A stretch of 64,000 nt of DNA from Afipia felis ATCC 53690 (GTDB taxonomy: Bacteria; Pseudomonadota; Alphaproteobacteria; Rhizobiales; Xanthobacteraceae): positions 558,001-622,000 of the forward strand of contig NZ_KB375270.1 in assembly GCF_000314735.2 (NCBI RefSeq). The letters are read 5' to 3'. Shown piece after piece: positions 7,613 through 17,865 of the stretch. The notes below the pieces were generated by a model. It saw only the letters and a list, made by a program, of their open reading frames with translations. It searched no databases and was not told where the DNA came from. How positions within the stretch are numbered: the first letter of the stretch is position 1; each line of letters starts with the position of its first letter. A program made the position numbers and the translations under genes.

Positions 7613-10009
7613 ATGGCGTTTCGTATCGTGGGATTGTTTGCTGCTGCCGCACTGCTGGTTGTGACGGCGCTGCCGGGGGTAAGTGAGGCGCAACAGCCTC
7701 AGCAGCAGGCACAGCAACCGCAGGAAAAGCGTATTGCTCTGGTGATTGGCAACGGCGCCTATACCAAGGCACCGCTCGCGACCGCCGCCAACGACGCGGG
7801 CCTTGTTGCGCAGACATTGCAGGCCGCGGGCTTCGATGTGATAGGTGCGCGCGATCTCGACGGCGATACGCTGCGCAGCAGCTTCCGCGATTTCATCCAG
7901 AAGGCGGAAGCATCCGGCCCCGATACGGTGGCAATGGTCTACCTCTCGGGCTACGGCGTGCAGCTTGCGGGCGAGAACTATTTCATTCCGGTCGATTCCA
8001 AGATCGAGCGGGATACCGACATCCCGACCGAAGGACTTCGCCTCAGCGACTACATGCGTCAGCTCGCTGCGCTGCCGTTGAAGGCCGGCATTGTCGTGCT
8101 CGACATCGCGCGCCAGCAGCCTTTCATTGAAGGCAACGCGCAGATCGCAAGCGGCCTCGCGCTGGTCGACCCCGAGCCGAAGATGCTGATCGCATTCAAC
8201 TCGGCGCCGGGCACTGTCGCACCGGACGAGCAGGGCGCTTACGGCGCTTACGCGCAGGCGCTCGCCGAGATGATCCGCGCGGGCGGCCTGCCGCTGCCGG
8301 AATTGTTCGATCGCGTGCGGCTGCGCGTCAACGAAACCACCAAGGGCGCGCAAGTGCCGTGGGATGCGCAGAAGGTCGACGCGCCGTTCGTGTTCTTCGA
8401 CCGCGCCCCCGATGCACCGCCGCAGGCGACGCCCGCGCAGGCGGAAGCCGCGCGCAACAAGCCGATCAAGGATATGGGTGCGACCGATGCCTACGCCGCC
8501 GCGCTCGAGCGCGACACGCTGCAGGGCTACGAGGATTTCCTCAATGCCTATGCGAGCGATCCGATGGCCAAGCGCGTGCGCGTCATCGTCGCCGCGCGGC
8601 GCGAGGCGATCACATGGCGGCGTACCTATCGTACCGATACACCGGATGCCTACTGGTCGTATCTGCGCCGCTATCCGCAAGGCCCTCACGCTGCCGATGC
8701 GCGCCGTCGCCTTGCGGTTTTGTCAGCAGCGCTGGAGCCGCCGCAGTCGTTTGCGATGATCGATTACGACGTGCCGCCGCCGCCGCCCGACGAGATCGTC
8801 TATGTCGACCGGCCGGTGCTGATGTTCTCCGACCCGGATTTCGATTTCGCGCCGCCGCCATCGCCGCCGGTTTATTACCTGCCGCCGCCGCCGGAGGACT
8901 TCATCGATCTGCCGCCGCCGTATTATTATTCGGATGACCTGTTCATCCTGCCGCAGCCGGTGTTCGTGCCGATTCCGATCTTCGTGCGTCCGCCGATCTA
9001 TGTGCGGCCGCCGCAGCATGACTTCCTCTTTGCTAACATCCACAACCGCGCGGTGATCGACAGCCAGATCAACCGGCGTGGGCCGGGCGGCTTCAATAGG
9101 CCGGGCGGTCCGGGGCTCCCTCCGGGAGCGAAGGGGCCGATGATTCAGCGTCCGTTCAATGCAGGACCGGCGCTGCCCGGCGCGGTGCAGCGTCGCGCCA
9201 CGCTCATCTCTGAAGGCAAGGCGCAGCGCCCCGCGAGTTCGTTCATCAATCCGCGCGCCAATATCGGCAATGTCGACCGCCGCGCACCGTTGCCGGGCCC
9301 TCGCAAGTTCGGCCCCGGTGCGACCACGCCTCCGGTTGCGCCTGGTGCGCGCCCGATGGCGCCGGCCACGATGCCAAATCGCAATGCGTTGCCCGTCCCG
9401 GGTCGTGGCAATGTGCCGAATGCACCTACCATGCGGGGACCGCAGCCAAACCCGGCCGGACCGCAGGCGCGTCCGGGTGGTCCCGGTGTTCCGAATGCCG
9501 GTGGACCTAATGCCGGTCGCCCCGGTCCCGGCGGACCGGGCCATATGGGACCGGGCCCCGGCCAGCGTGGACCTGATGCCAACAGGCCTGCCATCAACCG
9601 GCCTGACGTGAACCGTCCGGGCACGAATCGTCCCGGTATGGGAGGTCCGAGGCCGGACGCGATGAGGCCGCCTTCATCGGCCCGACCTTCGCAACCGCCC
9701 GCCGCGATGCGTCCTGCGCCGCAGGTCCAGCGGCCCATGCCGTCTCGGCCCGCGCCGCAGATTCGTCCGCAGGTACAGCCCCGGATGGCGCCTCCGCCAC
9801 GGCAGGCCGCTCCGCCGCAGCGCATGGCACCGCCGCCCCGGATGGCTCCTCAACGTCCGCCGCCGATGGCCCGGCCCGCCGCACCTCCGCGACAGGCCCC
9901 GATGGCGCGGCCTGCACCGCCGCCGCGGATGGCCCCGCCAAGAGCTGCTCCGCCGCCACGGCCGGCTGCACCAGCCAAGCGCTGCCCGCCGAACGTGCCG
10001 CGGTGCTGA
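7613..10009 (+). CDS. Caspase-fold (peptidase C14) protein lacking both catalytic residues, with a long proline-rich tail
   Basis: 798 residues. A signal peptide is likely (about 1-24, ending VSEA). Residues about 36-265 form a bacterial metacaspase-like domain, recognisable from RIALVIGNGAYTKAPLATA, GENYFIPVD and the LFDRVRLRV helix. The usual YSGHG motif reads YLSGYG here, so the catalytic His is Tyr114. The usual DACR motif reads DIAR, so the catalytic Cys is Ala166. It should therefore be a non-proteolytic pseudo-caspase. After a helical linker to about 380, the remaining 400 residues are Pro, Arg, Ala and Gly rich: PPPP runs, tyrosine-rich PPYYYSDD, then Asn-Arg-Pro-Gly and PPPRMAPP repeats, ending CPPNVPRC. 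ATG at 7613 is chosen over GTG 7577 because GGAGG (7603-7607) precedes it. Its function is unknown; an envelope scaffold is a guess. Confidence 0.8.
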   Translation: MAFRIVGLFAAAALLVVTALPGVSEAQQPQQQAQQPQEKRIALVIGNGAYTKAPLATAANDAGLVAQTLQAAGFDVIGARDLDGDTLRSSFRDFIQKAEASGPDTVAMVYLSGYGVQLAGENYFIPVDSKIERDTDIPTEGLRLSDYMRQLAALPLKAGIVVLDIARQQPFIEGNAQIASGLALVDPEPKMLIAFNSAPGTVAPDEQGAYGAYAQALAEMIRAGGLPLPELFDRVRLRVNETTKGAQVPWDAQKVDAPFVFFDRAPDAPPQATPAQAEAARNKPIKDMGATDAYAAALERDTLQGYEDFLNAYASDPMAKRVRVIVAARREAITWRRTYRTDTPDAYWSYLRRYPQGPHAADARRRLAVLSAALEPPQSFAMIDYDVPPPPPDEIVYVDRPVLMFSDPDFDFAPPPSPPVYYLPPPPEDFIDLPPPYYYSDDLFILPQPVFVPIPIFVRPPIYVRPPQHDFLFANIHNRAVIDSQINRRGPGGFNRPGGPGLPPGAKGPMIQRPFNAGPALPGAVQRRATLISEGKAQRPASSFINPRANIGNVDRRAPLPGPRKFGPGATTPPVAPGARPMAPATMPNRNALPVPGRGNVPNAPTMRGPQPNPAGPQARPGGPGVPNAGGPNAGRPGPGGPGHMGPGPGQRGPDANRPAINRPDVNRPGTNRPGMGGPRPDAMRPPSSARPSQPPAAMRPAPQVQRPMPSRPAPQIRPQVQPRMAPPPRQAAPPQRMAPPPRMAPQRPPPMARPAAPPRQAPMARPAPPPRMAPPRAAPPPRPAAPAKRCPPNVPRC

Positions 10010-10016
10010 AAGATTT

Positions 10017-10054
10017 GAGGACCGGCGGGCATTCCACCGGTCCTCTTTCTTTTT
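10017..10054 (+). terminator. Rho-independent terminator after the pseudo-caspase gene
   Basis: GAGGACCGG (10017-10025) pairs with CCGGTCCTC (10037-10045) around an 11-base loop. The T-rich run TTTCTTTTT follows at 10046-10054. It lies eight bases after the stop codon and separates this gene from the rpsB promoter. Confidence 0.85.
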
Positions 10055-10110
10055 AAGATCTCCCGGGCTGGAACCCGGCGGGCAGGGGACCAAATAACGC
10101 CCCCAAATCC

Positions 10111-10139
10111 TTGCCTTATGCCGAGTCTGTGGGTATAAG
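10111..10139 (+). promoter_or_regulatory. Predicted sigma-70 promoter for rpsB
   Basis: TTGCCT (10111-10116) and TATAAG (10134-10139) are separated by exactly 17 bases. The pair lies 137 bases before the rpsB start in an otherwise gene-free stretch. The transcript would have a leader of about 130 bases, in which I see no recognised S2-binding structure, although autoregulation through such a leader is known for rpsB-tsf in other bacteria. Confidence 0.5.
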
Positions 10140-10276
10140 CCGCGCCATCTCACACGGAAACATGGCTGTCACAGGCCGTCCGGTGGCAACCGGGCCGCAC
10201 GATCTGTCCATTTCGGACGCATCCGTAAGGCTCATTGCTCACACGTTTCCGGAGGAACCAACCGGAGAATACAACA

Positions 10277-11272
10277 ATGGCGCTTCCCGATTTCTCGATG
10301 CGTCAGCTCCTCGAAGCTGGCGTTCACTTTGGTCACCAGTCCCACCGGTGGAATCCGAAAATGGCGGATTACATCTTCGGTGCCCGCAATAACATTCACA
10401 TCATCGATCTCGCTCAGACCGTTCCACTGCTGCATCGTGCGCTGCAGGCGGTGAGCGATACCGTCGCCAAGGGCGGCCGCATCCTGTTCGTTGGTACCAA
10501 GCGTTCGGCACAGGACGGCGTTGCTGAAGCGGCGAAGCGCTCGGCGCAGTACTTCGTCAACTCCCGCTGGCTCGGTGGCACGCTGACCAACTGGAAGACG
10601 GTGTCGGGCTCGATCAAGCGTCTGCGCCAGCTCGAAGAGATGCTCGGCTCGGCCGAGGGCAACCAGTACACCAAGAAAGAGCGCCTGACGCTTCAGCGCG
10701 AGCGCGACAAGCTCGACCGCTCGCTCGGTGGCATCAAGGACATGGGCGGTCTGCCCGATCTGATCTTCGTGATCGACACCAACAAGGAAGGCATCGCGAT
10801 CCAGGAAGCCCAGCGCCTCGGCATTCCGGTCGCGGCGGTCGTCGACACCAACTGCGACCCGAAGGGCATCACCTACGTTGTCCCTGGTAACGACGACGCG
10901 GGCCGCGCCATCGCGCTGTATTGCGACCTTATTGCGCGTGCCGCGATTGACGGCATCTCGCGCGGTCAGGGCGATGCCGGCATCGATATCGGCGCCATGG
11001 CCAACCCGCCGAAGGAAGACGCGGTGGCTCCGAAGACGGACGGCTTCCAGGGCCTCGCAGGTCCGCGTGGCGTTGCTGACGACCTCAAGAAGCTGTCGGG
11101 CGTTTCCGGCGCGATCGAGAAGAAGCTCAACGATCTCGGCGTTTTCCACTACTGGCAGATCGCCGAACTCGACCACGACACGGCCCACAAGATCGGCGAA
11201 GAAGTCGGTCTTCCGGCTCGTGCCGATGGCTGGGTCGCCCAGTCGAAGGCGCTCACCGCCGACGCGGAATAA
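10277..11272 (+). CDS. rpsB: Small ribosomal subunit protein uS2 with C-terminal helix-hairpin-helix-like extension
   Basis: Component of the 30S subunit. 331 residues, about 90 more than Escherichia coli S2. The S2 core runs to about residue 225 (start [32 protein letters not shown] in the middle). The extra C-terminal region at about 265-331 ([21 protein letters not shown] and what follows) reads as a compact helix-hairpin-helix-like domain, an extension known from alphaproteobacterial ribosomal proteins. The ATG at 10277 with GGAG at 10263-10266 is preferred to an in-frame start at 10235. It is the first gene of the rpsB-tsf-pyrH-frr block. Confidence 0.95.
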   Translation: MALPDFSMRQLLEAGVHFGHQSHRWNPKMADYIFGARNNIHIIDLAQTVPLLHRALQAVSDTVAKGGRILFVGTKRSAQDGVAEAAKRSAQYFVNSRWLGGTLTNWKTVSGSIKRLRQLEEMLGSAEGNQYTKKERLTLQRERDKLDRSLGGIKDMGGLPDLIFVIDTNKEGIAIQEAQRLGIPVAAVVDTNCDPKGITYVVPGNDDAGRAIALYCDLIARAAIDGISRGQGDAGIDIGAMANPPKEDAVAPKTDGFQGLAGPRGVADDLKKLSGVSGAIEKKLNDLGVFHYWQIAELDHDTAHKIGEEVGLPARADGWVAQSKALTADAE

Positions 11273-11287
11273 TTCAAGACCACCTTC

Positions 11288-11308
11288 GCGGCCGGCTCTG
11301 CCGGCCGC
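11288..11308 (+). other. Perfect hairpin between rpsB and tsf
   Basis: GCGGCCGG (11288-11295) and CCGGCCGC (11301-11308) form an 8-bp, all-GC stem with a 5-base loop, 15 bases after the rpsB stop. No T-run follows, so it is not a complete intrinsic terminator. It may be an RNA processing site, or a partial terminator that sets the ratio of S2 to EF-Ts. Confidence 0.5.
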
Positions 11309-11392
11309 ATCATTATCAGGCAAGAAACGCCCTGTAAGACGATGGCATGCGGCCCCGCAGCCGCGACACTGCAGGCGAAAGGGTATTGGACA

Positions 11393-12316
11393 ATGGCAAC
11401 GATCTCAGCAGCGATGGTCAAGGATCTGCGCGACAAGACCGGCGCGGGCATGATGGACTGCAAGCAGGCGCTCAACGAGAACGGCGGCGATATCGACGCG
11501 GCGGTGGATTGGCTGCGCAAGAAGGGCCTGTCGAAGGCCGCGAAGAAGGCCGGACGCGTTGCCGCCGAAGGTCTGATCGGTGCGGTCGTCTCCGGCACCA
11601 AGGGCGTTATCGTCGAGGTCAACTCGGAAACCGACTTCGTTGCCCGCAACGAGCAGTTCCAGGGTCTCGTCAAGATGATCGGTCAGGTCGCGCTCGACGC
11701 GGGTGCCGAGGTCGAGAAGATCAAGGCCGCCAAGGTTGGCGCTGTCACCGTGGAAGCCGCAATCAACGACGCGATCGCCACCATCGGCGAGAACATGACG
11801 CTGCGCCGCGCGGCTACGCTTTCCGTCAATAGCGGTGTGGTTGCGAGCTATGTCCACAACGCCGTCACCGACGGTCTCGGCAAGATGGGCGTGATCGTCG
11901 CGCTCGAATCGGCCGGCAAGGCCGATGAACTGGCCGCGCTCGGCCGTCAGCTCGCAATGCACGTCGCCGCCGCCAATCCGCAGGCGCTGGACGCCACCGG
12001 CCTCGACCCGCAGGTCGTCGCCCGCGAGAAGGACGTGCTGGCCGACAAGTACCGCCAGCAGGGCAAGCCGGACAACGTCATCGAGAAGATCGTCGAATCC
12101 GGTCTCAAGACCTACTACAAGGAAGTCACCCTGCTGGAGCAGGCCTTCATTCACGACAGCGGCAAGAGCGTAGCCCAGGCCGTGAAGGAAGCCGAAGGCA
12201 AGGTCGGCGCGCCTATCAAGGTTGCTGGATTTGTGCGCTATGCTCTCGGCGAGGGAATCGAGAAAGAAGAATCCGATTTCGCCGCCGAAGTTGCCGCCGC
12301 TGCCGGACAGGGCTGA
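11393..12316 (+). CDS. tsf: Translation elongation factor Ts
   Basis: Nucleotide exchange factor that reloads EF-Tu with GTP. 307 residues. The N-terminal UBA-like domain [20 protein letters not shown] and the hallmark [17 protein letters not shown] (about 75-91) are clear, followed by the dimerisation region. ATG at 11393 is used, since the in-frame start at 11342 would add an unrelated N-terminus. It is downstream of rpsB in the conserved order rpsB-tsf-pyrH-frr. Confidence 0.96.
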   Translation: MATISAAMVKDLRDKTGAGMMDCKQALNENGGDIDAAVDWLRKKGLSKAAKKAGRVAAEGLIGAVVSGTKGVIVEVNSETDFVARNEQFQGLVKMIGQVALDAGAEVEKIKAAKVGAVTVEAAINDAIATIGENMTLRRAATLSVNSGVVASYVHNAVTDGLGKMGVIVALESAGKADELAALGRQLAMHVAAANPQALDATGLDPQVVAREKDVLADKYRQQGKPDNVIEKIVESGLKTYYKEVTLLEQAFIHDSGKSVAQAVKEAEGKVGAPIKVAGFVRYALGEGIEKEESDFAAEVAAAAGQG

Positions 12317-12358
12317 GCGGAGACTTCCGCTCAACCATTCTGGAAGGGACAACGCGTC

Positions 12359-13075
12359 ATGGGTGAGCCGCTCTATCGTCGCGTCGTGGTGAAGCTGTCC
12401 GGCGAGTATCTCGCCGGCCACCAGCCTTTCGGTATCGATCAACCGACACTGGACCGTGTTGCGTCCGACCTCATCGAGGCGACGGAGCGGGGCATCGAAG
12501 TTGCCGTCGTCGTGGGCGGCGGCAACATCTTCCGTGGGGTGGACGTGTCCTCGCGCGGCGTGTCGCGACCGACCGGCGACACCATGGGCATGCTTGCTAC
12601 CGTGATGAACTGCCTCGCGCTCGAATCAGCGCTGGAGCGCAAAGGCAAATCCGCGCGCACGCTCTGTGCGCTGGCAATGCCGCAGGTGTGCGAACTGTTC
12701 ACTCGCAAGGCGGCGCTGCGTTATCTCGCCGACGGCCGCATCGTGCTGTTCGCGGGCGGCACCGGCAATCCATTCTTCACCACCGACACCACCGCCGTGC
12801 TGCGCGCGAGCGAGATCGGTGCGCAGGCGGTGCTGAAAGCCACCAACGTGGACGGCGTCTACAGCGCCGATCCGAAAGTGGACAAAACCGCCAAGCGCTT
12901 CGAGCGGCTGTCGCACTCGCAGGCCATCCAGGGCGGCTACAAGGTGATGGACGCCACTGCCTTCGCGCTTGCCCGCGAGAACTCATTGCCTATCATCGTG
13001 TTTTCAATCGCCGAATCCGGGTCGATCGGCGCAATTCTGGACGGCACCGGCAACGGCACGATCGTCGCCGGCTGA
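12359..13075 (+). CDS. pyrH: UMP kinase
   Basis: Phosphorylates UMP to UDP in pyrimidine nucleotide synthesis. 238 residues, the usual length of the hexameric bacterial enzyme of the amino-acid kinase fold. The phosphate-binding VVKLSGEYL motif (about 8-16), GGGNIFRG (about 52-59) and the C-terminal [14 protein letters not shown] segment (about 165-178) are typical. GGAAGG at 12342-12347 is its ribosome-binding site. It is followed 16 bases later by frr. Confidence 0.96.
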   Translation: MGEPLYRRVVVKLSGEYLAGHQPFGIDQPTLDRVASDLIEATERGIEVAVVVGGGNIFRGVDVSSRGVSRPTGDTMGMLATVMNCLALESALERKGKSARTLCALAMPQVCELFTRKAALRYLADGRIVLFAGGTGNPFFTTDTTAVLRASEIGAQAVLKATNVDGVYSADPKVDKTAKRFERLSHSQAIQGGYKVMDATAFALARENSLPIIVFSIAESGSIGAILDGTGNGTIVAG

Positions 13076-13091
13076 CAAGGAGCGGAAGTTC

Positions 13092-13655
13092 ATGACGACG
13101 AACGGTTTCGACATCAACGATCTGAAACGCCGCATGGATGGCGCGAAGGATTCGCTGAAGCATGAACTTGGCGGCTTGCGCACCGGGCGTGCGGCGATCT
13201 CGATGGTCGAGCCGGTGCAGGTCGAAGCCTATGGCAGCTACATGCCGCTTAATCAGGTGGCGACCGTCAGCGTGCCTGAGCCGCGCCTTCTGTCGGTGCA
13301 GGTCTGGGACAAGTCGATGGTGAAGGCCGTCGAGACCGCGATCGTGAATTCCAATCTCGGATTGTCGCCCGCGACCGAAGGGCAGGTGATCCGGCTGCGG
13401 ATTCCGGAGCTGAACGAGGAACGCCGCAAGGAACTGGTGAAGGTCGCGCACAAATACGCAGAGGCGGCCCGCGTCGCGGTGCGCCATGTTCGCCGCGACG
13501 GCCTCGACATCGTCAAGAAGCTGGAGAAGGATCACAAGATCTCCGAGGACGAGCACGAGCGGGCGTCTGGCGAAATCCAGAAGGCGACCGACGCGGTCAT
13601 CGGCGATATCGACAAGCTGCTCGCCACCAAGGAAAAAGAAATTCTCACCGTCTGA
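13092..13655 (+). CDS. frr: Ribosome recycling factor
   Basis: Splits post-termination ribosomes together with EF-G. 187 residues, the family length. Recognisable parts are [13 protein letters not shown] near the start, the [16 protein letters not shown] segment of the second domain, and the helical [23 protein letters not shown] segment near 135-158 (a few residues omitted here). ATG 13092 with AAGGAGCGG upstream is chosen over an in-frame start inside pyrH. It lies between pyrH and uppS with very short gaps. Confidence 0.96.
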   Translation: MTTNGFDINDLKRRMDGAKDSLKHELGGLRTGRAAISMVEPVQVEAYGSYMPLNQVATVSVPEPRLLSVQVWDKSMVKAVETAIVNSNLGLSPATEGQVIRLRIPELNEERRKELVKVAHKYAEAARVAVRHVRRDGLDIVKKLEKDHKISEDEHERASGEIQKATDAVIGDIDKLLATKEKEILTV

Positions 13656-13664
13656 GAGAAACCG

Positions 13665-14423
13665 ATGTTGAAGGGCGACACGCCACAGAACGGAGAGCCG
13701 GAAAACACCGGATCGCCGCGGCACGTCGCTATCATCATGGACGGCAACGGCCGCTGGGCGGCTGCGCGGGGATTGCCGCGTGCGGAAGGGCACCGGCGTG
13801 GCGTCGAGGCGCTGCGCAAGGTTCTGCGCGCCGCGCACGAACTCGGTATCTCCTATCTGACGATCTTCTCTTTCAGTTCGGAGAACTGGTCGCGTCCGGC
13901 GAGCGAGATTGGCGATCTGTTTGGCCTCTTGCGCCGCTTCATCCGTAATGACCTCGCCTCGTTGCACAGCGACGGCGTCTGCGTGCGCGTGATCGGCGAG
14001 CGCGAAGGGCTCGAGCCGGACATCAAGGCGCTGCTCGGGGAAGCCGAGGATTTGACGCGTAACAACACGCGGCTCACGCTTGTCGTCGCGTTCAATTACG
14101 GTTCGCGACACGAGATTGCGCATGCCGCGCAGCGGCTCGCGGTCGAAGTGGCTGAAGGCAAGCGCGACCCGGCTACGATTACGGCCGAGACGCTCGGCAG
14201 CTACCTCGACGCGCCGGATATTCCAGATCCCGATCTCATTATCCGGACCAGCGGTGAACAGCGGCTGTCGAACTTCCTGATGTGGCAGGCGGCCTATAGC
14301 GAGCTCGTGTTTGTGCCGATCCATTGGCCAGATTTCGACAAGGCCGCACTTGAAGGAGCGATTGCCGAATATGCGACCCGCGAACGCCGTTTCGGCGGTC
14401 TGATCGCGAAGACGGGATCGTGA
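13665..14423 (+). CDS. uppS: Isoprenyl (undecaprenyl diphosphate) synthase
   Basis: Condenses isopentenyl-PP units onto farnesyl-PP to make the C55 lipid carrier for peptidoglycan and O-antigen. 252 residues. The cis-prenyltransferase motif [10 protein letters not shown] starts at residue 23 with catalytic Asp26. [10 protein letters not shown] (about 68-77) and the C-terminal [11 protein letters not shown] and [13 protein letters not shown] blocks are present. Nine bases separate it from frr, and its stop overlaps the cdsA start, so these genes form one transcription unit. Confidence 0.96.
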   Translation: MLKGDTPQNGEPENTGSPRHVAIIMDGNGRWAAARGLPRAEGHRRGVEALRKVLRAAHELGISYLTIFSFSSENWSRPASEIGDLFGLLRRFIRNDLASLHSDGVCVRVIGEREGLEPDIKALLGEAEDLTRNNTRLTLVVAFNYGSRHEIAHAAQRLAVEVAEGKRDPATITAETLGSYLDAPDIPDPDLIIRTSGEQRLSNFLMWQAAYSELVFVPIHWPDFDKAALEGAIAEYATRERRFGGLIAKTGS

Positions 14424-15274
14424 ACGGCGCGATGCCGGAATCCTCGGCACCGACTGCTGCGGTGAAGAATTCGCGCAACTTGCTGATGCGTGTCGCCGCT
14501 GCCGCATTGATGGTGCCGTTGGCGCTGATGTTCGTGTTCGCGGGCGGCTGGCTCTGGGTACTGCTCGTCACCGCGATTGCCGTCGGCCTGTTCTACGAGT
14601 GGCACGAGATCGTCAATCCGGTGCGCAATCCGCGCACCTTCGCGGCTGGCGTGATCGCGCTCGAACTGATCGGCCTGGCGTTGTGGTTCGGGTGGGGTGG
14701 CGTGGCGTGGGCCGCGCTCATTCTCGGCACAACGCTGATCGCCTTTCTGGCGACGGAGCAGAAATGCTGGATCACGGGCGGCTTCATGTACGCGGCGGCG
14801 GCGCTCATCGCCTCCGCGATGGTGCGGCTCGATGGTGCGATGGGGTTCTACGCGTTGATGTTCACGCTGCTCGTCGTCTGGGCGAGTGACATCGGCGGTT
14901 ACTTTGCAGGCCGTGCCATTGGCGGCCCGAAACTCTGGCCGCGCGTCAGCCCGAACAAGACATGGGCGGGCTCAATCGGTGCGCTGATTCTGAGCGCGCT
15001 GGTAGCGGTCGTCGTGGCGTGGCTGGGCTGGGGACGGCTCGTGCCGTTGATCGTGCTCGCGCTCGCGATGTCGGTGGTGGCGCAGCTCGGCGACCTGTTC
15101 GAGTCGGCAGTGAAGCGCCGCTTCGGGGTCAAGGATTCGAGCCAGATCATTCCGGGCCATGGTGGCCTGATGGATCGGCTTGACGGGTTTGTCGCCGCGA
15201 TCGTTTTCGTGGCTTTGATCGGGTTTTTACGGGCCGGTGCTGATGGCATCGGCCGTGGTTTCATGATTTGGTGA
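14420..15274 (+). CDS. cdsA: Phosphatidate cytidylyltransferase (CDP-diglyceride synthase)
   Basis: Integral membrane enzyme that makes CDP-diacylglycerol, precursor of all phospholipids. 284 residues with about eight hydrophobic segments. The family signature near the C-terminus is visible as [20 protein letters not shown] followed by [12 protein letters not shown] start overlaps the uppS stop (GTGA at 14420-14423); an ATG four codons later is the alternative. dxr begins four bases after its stop. Confidence 0.94.
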   Translation: MNGAMPESSAPTAAVKNSRNLLMRVAAAALMVPLALMFVFAGGWLWVLLVTAIAVGLFYEWHEIVNPVRNPRTFAAGVIALELIGLALWFGWGGVAWAALILGTTLIAFLATEQKCWITGGFMYAAAALIASAMVRLDGAMGFYALMFTLLVVWASDIGGYFAGRAIGGPKLWPRVSPNKTWAGSIGALILSALVAVVVAWLGWGRLVPLIVLALAMSVVAQLGDLFESAVKRRFGVKDSSQIIPGHGGLMDRLDGFVAAIVFVALIGFLRAGADGIGRGFMIW

Positions 15275-15278
15275 TCTG

Positions 15279-16502
15279 ATGAGTGTTGTGCCTTTACGTC
15301 AAAGCGAGCCGATGCTGCATGCCGATCGTGTCGTCACGATTCTCGGCGCGACAGGTTCGATCGGCCAAAGCACCGTCGATCTGGTGCGCCGCGCGCCGGA
15401 GCGTTATCGCGTCGAGGCGCTGACCGCGCACAGCAATGTCGCCGAGCTTGCGAAGCTCGCGCGCGAACTCGGCGCACGCTACGCCGCGATTGCCGACGAG
15501 GCGAAGTATGGCGAATTGAAAGACGCGCTCGCAGGCTCGGGCATCGAGGCGGGCGCGGGCGAGGGGGCGCTGGTCGAAGCTGCTCTTCGGCCTGCCAACT
15601 GGGTGATGGCCGCGATGAGCGGCGCGGCGGGCCTCAAGCCGGCGATGGCGGCGGCCGGGCGCGGTGAGATCGTCGCACTCGCCAACAAGGAATGCCTTGT
15701 CTGCGCCGGCGAAGCCTTCATGAACCACGCCGCCGCGAGCAAGGCGACCGTGCTGCCGGTTGATTCTGAACATAATGCGATCTTCCAGGCGCTCGGCGCG
15801 GGCCGCCGCGAGGATCTCGTTCGTATCATCCTGACTGCGTCCGGCGGTCCGTTCCGCTCGGCGACGCGCGAGCAGATCGAGAACGCCACCGTAGAGCAGG
15901 CGCTCAAGCATCCGAACTGGAGCATGGGCCGCAAGATCACCATCGACTCTGCGACCATGTTCAACAAAGCGCTGGAGATCATCGAGGCATTTCATCTGTT
16001 CGAGCTCACGGCCGACCAGATCGATGTGCTGGTGCATCCGCAGTCGATCATCCATGGCCTCGTGGAATTCACCGACTGCTCGGTGGTGGCGCAGATGGGC
16101 ACGCCCGACATGCGCACGCCGATCGCGCATTGCCTTGGCTGGCCGCACCGGATCGATGGTCCGGCGCAGCGCCTCGATCTTGCCAAATTAGGACAACTGA
16201 CCTTCGAGGCGCCGGATCCGGTGCGGTTCCCGGCGCTGCGGCTGGTTCAGGAGGCGCTGCGGACGGGCGGAGCGGCGCCGACCGTGCTCAACGCAGCCAA
16301 TGAGGTCGCGGTCGCCTCATTCCTCGACCGCAAGATTCCATTCGGCGGCATCGCACGGCTGGTCGAGGCGACACTTGAGGCTCTGGTGGCCAAGGGAACG
16401 GCGAAGGCACCACAAAGCGCCGACGAGGCCCTCGCCGTTGACCATACTGCGCGAAAAATCGCTGCGGGGCTCTTGCCTCAAATTGCCTTAAAGGCATCCT
16501 AG
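15279..16502 (+). CDS. dxr: 1-deoxy-D-xylulose-5-phosphate reductoisomerase
   Basis: Second step of the MEP isoprenoid pathway: converts DXP to MEP with NADPH. 407 residues. The NADPH-binding motif GATGSIGQ is at 23-30; [11 protein letters not shown] and [14 protein letters not shown] hold active-site and metal-binding residues; the ASGGPFR loop follows. The start at 15279 lies four bases after cdsA. It supplies precursors to uppS in the same cluster. Confidence 0.96.
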   Translation: MSVVPLRQSEPMLHADRVVTILGATGSIGQSTVDLVRRAPERYRVEALTAHSNVAELAKLARELGARYAAIADEAKYGELKDALAGSGIEAGAGEGALVEAALRPANWVMAAMSGAAGLKPAMAAAGRGEIVALANKECLVCAGEAFMNHAAASKATVLPVDSEHNAIFQALGAGRREDLVRIILTASGGPFRSATREQIENATVEQALKHPNWSMGRKITIDSATMFNKALEIIEAFHLFELTADQIDVLVHPQSIIHGLVEFTDCSVVAQMGTPDMRTPIAHCLGWPHRIDGPAQRLDLAKLGQLTFEAPDPVRFPALRLVQEALRTGGAAPTVLNAANEVAVASFLDRKIPFGGIARLVEATLEALVAKGTAKAPQSADEALAVDHTARKIAAGLLPQIALKAS

Positions 16503-16548
16503 ACGATTGGGGAAGCGGGCCTGTACGGCTCGCACGCGAGGGACGGAC

Positions 16549-17697
16549 GTGGATTTTTTGTTCAATATTTTCCATACGTTAAGCCATGGTCTGATTGGCT
16601 ATCTCGTTCCTTTTCTCTTCGTCCTGACGATTGTCGTTTTCTTCCATGAACTCGGCCATTTCCTGGTTGCGCGCTGGGCCGGCGTGCGCGTGCTCACGTT
16701 CTCGCTCGGTTTCGGTCCCGAACTGTTCGGGTTCAACGACCGCACCGGTACCCGCTGGAAGCTCTCCGCGATCCCGCTTGGCGGCTATGTGAAGTTCTTC
16801 GGCGATGCGAGCGAAGCCAGCACGCCTGCGTCGAGTGTGCTTGCCGCGATGTCGGAGAAGGAGCGGCAGGACAGCTTCCACCACAAGAGCGTGGCGCGTC
16901 GCGCCGCCATCGTGGCGGCAGGTCCGATTGCGAACTTCATCCTGGCGATTGTGATTTTCGCCGGTCTTTTCACGTTCTACGGTAAGCCCAACACCAGCGC
17001 ACGGGTCGACACGGTGCAGCCCAGCAGCGCCGCTGCTGCCGCCGGTTTCAAGCCAGGTGACGTCGTCACCAAGATCGATGGGCAGACCATCGAAACCTTC
17101 GTGGACATGCAGCGCATTGTCTCCACGCGTGCAGGCGAGGAGCTGCACTTCACGGTGAAGCGCGGCGACCGCGTCGAGAACCTCACCGCAACGCCTGAGC
17201 TGCGCGAGGTGAAGGACAGCTTCAACAACGTCCACAAGATCGGCGTTCTCGGCATCAGCCGGTCCTCGACGCCCGGAGAGCATGCGGTCGAACGCGTCGA
17301 TCCGGCGACGGGCCTCTGGCTCGGCGTCAAGGAGACCTGGTTCGTCGCCAAGAGCACGATCCTCTATATCGGCGACATCTTCACCCGCCGCGCGAGCACC
17401 GATCAGCTCGGCGGACCGATCCGAATCGCCCAGATTTCGGGGCAGGTGGCGACCATCGGCCTCGCGGCGCTGGTCCACCTGACGGCCGTGCTGTCGGTCT
17501 CTATCGGCCTGTTGAACCTGTTTCCGGTACCCATGCTCGATGGTGGTCACCTTTTGTTCTATGCGGTGGAGGCTATCCGAGGCCGGCCACTGTCCGAAAG
17601 GTCGCAGGAAATGGGCTTCCGTGTAGGCCTTGCGCTGGTGCTGATGCTGATGGTGTTCGCTACCTACAACGACATCCTGCATCTCGCTGGATCGTAA
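16549..17697 (+). CDS. rseP: RIP metalloprotease RseP (site-2 protease)
   Basis: Intramembrane zinc protease that cleaves anti-sigma factors and remnant signal peptides. 382 residues from the chosen GTG. The zinc motif HELGH is at 33-37 in the first membrane segment. A PDZ domain (about 120-215, with AGFKPGDVVTKIDGQ) follows. The third zinc ligand is in MLDGGHLLFY (Asp331) in a later membrane segment. The GTG at 16549 follows GAGGGACGG; an in-frame TTG at 16507 would add a hydrophilic segment before the first helix and is less likely. The neighbouring bamA fits a role in envelope stress. Confidence 0.94.
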   Translation: MDFLFNIFHTLSHGLIGYLVPFLFVLTIVVFFHELGHFLVARWAGVRVLTFSLGFGPELFGFNDRTGTRWKLSAIPLGGYVKFFGDASEASTPASSVLAAMSEKERQDSFHHKSVARRAAIVAAGPIANFILAIVIFAGLFTFYGKPNTSARVDTVQPSSAAAAAGFKPGDVVTKIDGQTIETFVDMQRIVSTRAGEELHFTVKRGDRVENLTATPELREVKDSFNNVHKIGVLGISRSSTPGEHAVERVDPATGLWLGVKETWFVAKSTILYIGDIFTRRASTDQLGGPIRIAQISGQVATIGLAALVHLTAVLSVSIGLLNLFPVPMLDGGHLLFYAVEAIRGRPLSERSQEMGFRVGLALVLMLMVFATYNDILHLAGS

Positions 17698-17865
17698 CGG
17701 TTTTACCACCCGTGGCCGATAGGCAACGTCTTGGTGGGATTTTAGGTTTTCGATGCGAAAGGACGTTTGCCCGAGTGTTAAAATTGGCTACAAGCGGGCA
17801 ATCTTTTGGGGAATCTCCCGACTCTCTCTTCGGGTCGGCTTTGGAATGATAAGGGCGCCTGGCGC

